In this document: piece after piece, positions 6,974 through 10,458 of the stretch
How the letters are laid out: each line of letters starts with the position of its first letter
Numbering within the stretch: position 1 is the stretch's first letter
Assembly (NCBI GenBank): GCA_002423265.1
Contig: DIVE01000130.1
Coordinates: 843 to 11,300, forward strand
Direction: 5' to 3'
DNA length: 10,458 bases
Source: Methylophilaceae bacterium UBA6140
Lineage (GTDB): Bacteria > Pseudomonadota > Gammaproteobacteria > Burkholderiales > Methylophilaceae
Program-made: the position numbers and the translations under genes
The notes under the pieces: generated by a model
What the model was told of the DNA's origin: nothing
Database searches by the model: none
The model's input: only the letters and a program-made list of their open reading frames with translations

Positions 6974-7756
6974 TCAATCACTAATTTTCCAGGCAGCTAG
7001 AAATTCCTGCCAATGTTTCGCTTCATACCCTTCCAAGGTCTTTTTCATCAGATCGACTTCTGCTTGATACGATTCAACATTCAACAAGCCGCGCATGAGC
7101 TGGAAGCGCAGGAAAACCAGATAGGTGTTGGCGACATCGGTCTCGCAGTAATCACGGATCGCGCCGATCTCGCCGTTTTTGTAGGCATCCCACACCTTGC
7201 TGCCGTCCATCCCCAGCTTGCCGGGAAAGCCGCAAAGTTGCGCCATCTGGTCGAGCGGCGCATTGGCGCGGCCGCTGTAGAGCGCCAGCACATCCATCAA
7301 ATCGAGGTGCCGCATGTGGTAACGGCTGATGTAGTTGTTCCATTTGAAATCGCGGTCGTCGTCGCCCATATCCCAGTAGCGCGGCGCCTGGATGCCGTGA
7401 ATCATGGCACGATAATGCAGCACCGGCAGATCGAAGCCGCTGCCGTTCCATGACACGATATTGGGGGTGTATTTCTCGATGCCGTCGAAGAAGCGCTGAA
7501 TGATTTCGTGCTCCGGCGCATCGAGCGCGCCCAGTGTCCAGACGCGGAAACTGTCGCCCTCGCGCAGCGCGCAGGAAATGGCAACGACACGGTGCTGATG
7601 ATGCGGCAGAAACTCGCTGCCGTTCTGCTGGCGACGTTTGTGAAAAGCGATGTTGGCGACATCTTCTGCAGAAGTTTCTGCAGGGAGGTCGAGTAACTTC
7701 CTGATACCGTCAGTATCAGGAATGGTTTCAATATCAAATACTAAAGTAGGGGTCAT
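6974..7756 (-). CDS. Predicted 3'-5' exonuclease, PolB-type (DNA_pol_B_exo2-like)
   Basis: 260-residue DEDDy exonuclease-fold protein. The three motifs are clear: ExoI FDIET (D8, E10), ExoII NGSGFDLPVL (N104, D109) and ExoIII YCETD (Y203, D207). LDLMDVLALY (about 151-160) lies between II and III. The family is described as related to the proofreading exonuclease domain of DNA polymerase B but stands alone, without polymerase domain; its cellular role is not established. Start ATG 7756-7754 places the ExoI motif at the expected distance. No good Shine-Dalgarno is seen. The gene's end abuts the vapBC promoter, and its upstream gap (7757-7870) is taken up by repeat material and the GxxExxY terminator. 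Confidence 0.92.
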   Translation of the reverse strand: MTPTLVFDIETIPDTDGIRKLLDLPAETSAEDVANIAFHKRRQQNGSEFLPHHQHRVVAISCALREGDSFRVWTLGALDAPEHEIIQRFFDGIEKYTPNIVSWNGSGFDLPVLHYRAMIHGIQAPRYWDMGDDDRDFKWNNYISRYHMRHLDLMDVLALYSGRANAPLDQMAQLCGFPGKLGMDGSKVWDAYKNGEIGAIRDYCETDVANTYLVFLRFQLMRGLLNVESYQAEVDLMKKTLEGYEAKHWQEFLAAWKISD

Positions 7757-7777
7757 GATTTTTCAGCCACAAAAAAC

Positions 7778-7814
7778 TTAGCCACAGAGGTCACAGAGAA
7801 CACAGAGAAAACCC
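7778..7814 (+). repeat. Dispersed CACAGAG repeat, copy C (left end of GxxExxY unit)
   Basis: TTAGCCACAGAG, then spacers gt and aa between three CACAGAG heptamers and an AAAACCC tail. A short degenerate start of the same repeat, TTTCAGCCACA (7760-7770), precedes it directly, which suggests repeated insertion or slippage at this spot. Confidence 0.88.
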
Positions 7815-7838
7815 TTTCGAATTCCTGTTATACGGTCT

Positions 7839-7864
7839 AAAAAACTCCCAATACGAATTGGGAG
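7839..7864 (-). terminator. Rho-independent terminator after the GxxExxY gene
   Basis: CTCCCAAT (7845-7852) and ATTGGGAG (7857-7864) form a perfect 8-base stem with a 4-base loop. On the minus strand the stem is followed by six T (7844-7839). It begins seven bases after the GxxExxY stop codon. Confidence 0.88.
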
Positions 7865-7870
7865 ACTTCA

Positions 7871-8236
7871 TCACAAGGAAATTCGTTTAATACCATCGAC
7901 TAACCGCATTTCGCCAAAGTTGATGAGGAGCCCGCGCCTCAAGCCTGTCGCTTTCAAATATGAAAGTAGCTGTGCTTTGGCAACTTCCGGCAGTTTGGTC
8001 AGTGATTTCAGTTCGACCACCACTTCATCTTGTACCAGCAAATCCAACCGTTGACCTTCAATGGTCACACCCTTGTAAGTCACATCCACCGCCACCTGAC
8101 GCTGATGTGCGATTCCGCGCAGTCTGAATTCATGACACAACGCAGTTTCATAAACCGATTCCAGCAGGCCAGACCCGAGAACACGATGCACTTCGATTGC
8201 TGCGCCGATAATCGCATCAGTCAATGCATCTGACAT
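7871..8236 (-). CDS. GxxExxY-family protein with PD-(D/E)XK nuclease-like core
   Basis: 121 residues from ATG 8236-8234. The name-giving motif is GLLESVY (residues 23-29), after an amphipathic helix TDAIIGAAIEVHRVLGSG. A nuclease-like core follows: D65 in RLDLLV and E75-x-K77 in VVELKSL, a D-x9-ExK pattern, then AQLLSYLKATG and GLLINFG near the end. Function of the family is unknown; nuclease activity is predicted from the fold only. The frame is open further upstream (to 8410), but that part is antisense to ydbL; the chosen ATG has AAAGG seven bases upstream and begins where the family does. The ribosome site lies at the inner edge of repeat copy D. A strong terminator follows. Complete and apparently intact. 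Confidence 0.92.
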   Translation of the reverse strand: MSDALTDAIIGAAIEVHRVLGSGLLESVYETALCHEFRLRGIAHQRQVAVDVTYKGVTIEGQRLDLLVQDEVVVELKSLTKLPEVAKAQLLSYLKATGLRRGLLINFGEMRLVDGIKRISL

Positions 8237-8245
8237 GGCTGAACC

Positions 8246-8279
8246 TTTCTCTGTGACCTCTGTGTTCTCTGTGGCTAAA
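8246..8279 (-). repeat. Dispersed CACAGAG repeat, copy D (right end of GxxExxY unit, inverted)
   Basis: Minus strand reads TTTAGCCACAGAG, with spacers aa and gt between three CACAGAG heptamers, ending GAGAAA and running into GG to give the ribosome site of the GxxExxY gene. The outer edge lies only three bases from the ydbL stop codon. The spacer dinucleotides are those of copy C in swapped order. Confidence 0.88.
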
Positions 8280-8282
8280 AGA

Positions 8283-8702
8283 TTATTTCTGCGCCCATCC
8301 ACCGGAAGCCGTCTGATACCACCACCCCGCCCGCGCCTTCTCCACCCATTTCTGCGCAAAAGTATTACGGATATCCGATTCCCATTGCGGGTTCTGGTTG
8401 GCAACGGCAATTTCCTTGTAGAGTGCGTTGCGATCCTTGTTTTCTGCGGCGACCAGCGCGTTGAGTGCCTGGCGGTCCTTGAGCGGAACGGCGTTGGCGT
8501 CGCGCACCGCTACAAGGCCGTCGCGCGTTAGGCCGACCGCGCCGCTGGTGTAATGCGGTTCCAGTTGTGCATGGCGTGCCTGCATGCTGTTTTTGATGGC
8601 GGCGATGGCCGGGGTGTTGATTTCAAGATCGGCCGCGCTGGCTGAAAGCGGCACGAAAAGGCTGCTCAAAAGCAGAAATACGGAGAATATGAGTTTGTTC
8701 AT
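8283..8702 (-). CDS. ydbL: YdbL-family (DUF1318) periplasmic protein
   Basis: 139 residues with a Sec signal peptide (MNKLIFSVFLLLSSLFVPLSASA, split here as a basic start plus hydrophobic core, cleavage after A23 at ASA-AD). The mature part has the DUF1318 pattern: repeated SMQARHAQLEPHYTSGAVG, then LVAVRDANAVPLKDRQAL and LNALVAAENKDRNALYKEIA, ending in a Trp-rich GWWYQTASGGW. In E. coli YdbL is encoded with YdbH and YnbE, which form an inner-to-outer-membrane bridge for phospholipid movement, and YdbL is thought to modulate that pair. AAGGA seven bases upstream supports the start. Nine bases separate it from the lipoprotein gene; the GxxExxY unit abuts its stop. Confidence 0.9.
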   Translation of the reverse strand: MNKLIFSVFLLLSSLFVPLSASAADLEINTPAIAAIKNSMQARHAQLEPHYTSGAVGLTRDGLVAVRDANAVPLKDRQALNALVAAENKDRNALYKEIAVANQNPQWESDIRNTFAQKWVEKARAGWWYQTASGGWAQK

Positions 8703-8711
8703 GATGGTTCC

Positions 8712-8909
8712 TTAGTTGCCGGCTGGCGCTGGATTATCGGCAGGTGCAGATGCAGGCGCCTTGTCTTTCAACTGCCAGACCTCATCGACCAGCCTGTCGG
8801 CGGCCTTTTCTGCGGCGGCGGCGGGGAAATAAATATTGATGGTGACGCAGGCGCTCAGGATTGAGACAAGCGCCAGTATCAGTAACCCTGCTGTTGGATG
8901 TGCTTTCAT
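8712..8909 (-). CDS. ynbE: Small YnbE-type lipoprotein
   Basis: 65 residues with a lipoprotein signal ending in lipobox LSAC (C21). The mature part opens VTINIYFPAAAAEKAADRLVDEVW and closes with a Pro/Ala-rich tail. The beginning is the kind of stretch seen in the small outer-membrane lipoprotein between ydbH and ydbL in proteobacteria, where YnbE is thought to extend the beta-groove of YdbH to the outer membrane. Primary sequence differs from E. coli YnbE, so the assignment relies on gene order and type. AGGAAA seven bases upstream supports the ATG. It lies 21 bases after ydbH. Confidence 0.75.
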   Translation of the reverse strand: MKAHPTAGLLILALVSILSACVTINIYFPAAAAEKAADRLVDEVWQLKDKAPASAPADNPAPAGN

Positions 8910-8930
8910 GGTGTTTTCCTGTTTGCGGTT

Positions 8931-10458
8931 TTACTCAACGATGGGCTTGCTATTGCCTGCTGTCACACGTTTGATCCGCTCCAGCAGTTCACCCCAGCTT
9001 ACGTTTCGATTGTAACCCAAGACTGTAATCGACGGGATGCCTCTACCCTTAACGATGATGTAGCCCTCGCTGGTTGACTCGACGCCGCTCATCTCGCAAA
9101 TATCGTTGCGCAATTTGCAGTTGAGGCCCAACTTGTCGTAGTTGAATTGATCGAAAAAGCGCAAGAAACTTCTCTGAATCGCCGCTGCGGCTCCGGCGCC
9201 GCCGAGCGAAGAGATGTTCTCCACCGCGCGTTGCGAGATTTTTTTCGGGTATTTACCGGGGCTGCTGTAAACCGCCGCATCGAAATGCACGGGCTTCCAA
9301 TTCGCCAACCTGAGCGCTTTGACGTCTCCGTCCAGCTTGCCTTCGATGGCGCCGAAGGAGAATGTGCGGGTCAGCGTGCCGAGGTCGAGATTGCGCATTT
9401 CCAGATCGGCGCTGAGCCTTGGCGCAATCCCCAGGGGCGTCTGCATGGCGAGATTTTTGACCGTAATGCTGCCGTCGAACAGTTCGAAACGCATGTCGCC
9501 ATCCGTGATCAATGCGCCGCGGCTGTAAGTGACGAGCGGGATAGCGGCCGCCACCTTGCCCTGCATGGCGGGCCAGTGCAAGGCGCGACTCAGTTCCGCC
9601 ATGTCGATCGGCAGAACATCCGCACGCAGATGCCAGTGCCATTGTTTGTCGATCCATGCCGCCGAGATATCCTTCAGCCGCAGTCCGCCGTCGAACACAG
9701 GCAGCTCGATGCGGCTCGCAGTCAAGGCATAACGGTTGACCGCCGCGTTGAGATCCGCCTTGCCGAGCGGGACGCGCAACAGATAGCCGCCCGCGTAAGC
9801 AAGTTTGAGGTTCTGCGGCTGATCGTAATCCCAGGGCAGATTGGCATTGATCTTGTAGAGCGCAAAACGCCCGCTGCGATCTTCGATATCGGCCTCCTGC
9901 AAATTGAGCTGTGCCGATTTCAGTTCGCCATCGCGCATCATCAGCCGCAAATCTCCCTTGCCCGCGATCTCAAGATTATTGAGCGCGGTTTTTTCCAGCA
10001 GCGGTTTCAGTATCAGGGGATAAAGCGTTTCCAGATTGACCTTGCCCGTTCTCAGATTGAGGTGATGCAGGTGGCGGTCGGCACGACGCAGCTCTGCACT
10101 GAAATCGACGGCGCCGACATCGAACAAGGACAGTCTGGCATCGTCGATACTAATGCTCTGCGCGCCCATCGCGCCCTCTGCGCGCAAGCTATGGCCGCTG
10201 CCTTTGTCACCGGGCAGCGCGATGTAGAAAGGCTGCCAGAACACTTCGCCCGTCGTCCAGTCCGCCTCCAGCTGCCAGCGCCAGACTTGCGCCTTGCGGC
10301 TCGCCTGCAGACTGAGATTGCCGCTCACATTTTCGCCCGCACGCAAACCGGCAGTATCGCTGAAACTGGCCTTCCTCACGCCCAGCTGGGCCATGATTTT
10401 TTCGCTGCCTTGAACGGTTTTGCGCTCGATCTTGAGCGAAAACGGCAACTCGGCCTGC
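8931..10458 (-). CDS. ydbH: YdbH-family AsmA-like intermembrane lipid transport protein (partial, C-terminal part)
   Basis: About 509 C-terminal residues; the frame continues without a stop beyond the window edge, and the apparent start near 10448 is an internal TTG (Leu). The sequence is a long series of beta-strand-rich repeats (alternating hydrophobic and polar, e.g. GDMRFELFDGSITVKNLAM), as expected for the hydrophobic-groove fold of AsmA-like proteins. The C-terminus contains IQRSFLRFFDQFNYDKLGL, a Cys pair in CKLRNDIC, and GIPSITVLGYNRNVSW, which I recognise as the usual ending of YdbH-type proteins. In E. coli YdbH acts redundantly with TamB and YhdP in carrying phospholipid to the outer membrane. 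The order ydbH-ynbE-ydbL on one strand supports the identification. Confidence 0.87.
   Translation of the reverse strand, partial: QAELPFSLKIERKTVQGSEKIMAQLGVRKASFSDTAGLRAGENVSGNLSLQASRKAQVWRWQLEADWTTGEVFWQPFYIALPGDKGSGHSLRAEGAMGAQSISIDDARLSLFDVGAVDFSAELRRADRHLHHLNLRTGKVNLETLYPLILKPLLEKTALNNLEIAGKGDLRLMMRDGELKSAQLNLQEADIEDRSGRFALYKINANLPWDYDQPQNLKLAYAGGYLLRVPLGKADLNAAVNRYALTASRIELPVFDGGLRLKDISAAWIDKQWHWHLRADVLPIDMAELSRALHWPAMQGKVAAAIPLVTYSRGALITDGDMRFELFDGSITVKNLAMQTPLGIAPRLSADLEMRNLDLGTLTRTFSFGAIEGKLDGDVKALRLANWKPVHFDAAVYSSPGKYPKKISQRAVENISSLGGAGAAAAIQRSFLRFFDQFNYDKLGLNCKLRNDICEMSGVESTSEGYIIVKGRGIPSITVLGYNRNVSWGELLERIKRVTAGNSKPIVE

Larger units (their letters stand above)
7778..8278. mobile_element. 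Candidate mini-element: GxxExxY gene bounded by inverted CACAGAG repeats
   Basis: A 501-base unit whose two ends are the same repeat in opposite orientation, each with TTAGCCACAGAG at the outer edge. Each end carries three CACAGAG heptamers at 9-base period. Inside are only the GxxExxY gene and its terminator. This has the form of a small transposable unit with about 33-base terminal inverted repeats. No transposase is encoded and no clear target-site duplication is seen at the flanks, so mobility is an inference. Solo repeats at 646 and 2955 may be relics or separate elements of the same kind. Confidence 0.5.

Noticed and set aside
7778..8279. CRISPR array
   Set aside because: The CACAGAG units are heptamers with 2-base spacers, and the two clusters are inverted; no spacer-length unique sequence and no cas genes.
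8237..8410. N-terminal extension of the GxxExxY protein
   Set aside because: It would run through the repeat and antisense into ydbL; the ATG at 8236 has a good ribosome site and starts the family domain.

Overview
The window reads as chromosomal DNA of a Gram-negative bacterium, most likely a betaproteobacterium (Nitrosomonadales/Gallionellaceae-like; this is inferred from protein style and moderately high GC, not proven). All but one of the genes lie on the minus strand, so the natural reading order is from right to left.

Right end (8283-10458): an envelope-lipid operon made of the C-terminal part of a YdbH-type AsmA-like protein (runs off the window), a small YnbE-type lipoprotein and a periplasmic YdbL/DUF1318 protein. 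Immediately downstream is a compact 501-bp unit (7778-8278). It holds a GxxExxY-family PD-(D/E)XK protein gene with its own rho-independent terminator, bounded by two inverted copies of a short heptamer-based repeat (TTAGCCACAGAG at both outer ends). Two more solo copies of that repeat occur in other intergenic gaps (646-683 and 2955-2990). The unit looks like a small mobile or formerly mobile cassette and is the most interesting structure here.

Middle (6029-7756): a predicted PolB-type 3'-5' exonuclease, a VapBC toxin-antitoxin pair of the enteric type with an AT-rich promoter/operator region, and the only plus-strand gene, a 73-residue Cys/His-rich protein with a zinc-finger-like spacing.

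Left half (1-5882): RlmD (23S rRNA m5U methyltransferase), then a run of co-directional genes: a family-5 peptide-binding lipoprotein with a TTG start, an L,D-transpeptidase-fold (YkuD) protein without a signal peptide, two Dpp/Opp-type permeases joined by short overlaps, and NagZ (N-terminal 209 residues only). Cytoplasmic NagZ, a cytoplasmic YkuD enzyme and a peptide importer together suggest a peptidoglycan-recycling cluster: muropeptide import, removal of GlcNAc, and trimming of the stem peptide. No ATPase subunit of the importer is visible. The solo repeats sit inside this cluster, between the binding-protein and YkuD genes and between permease C and nagZ.
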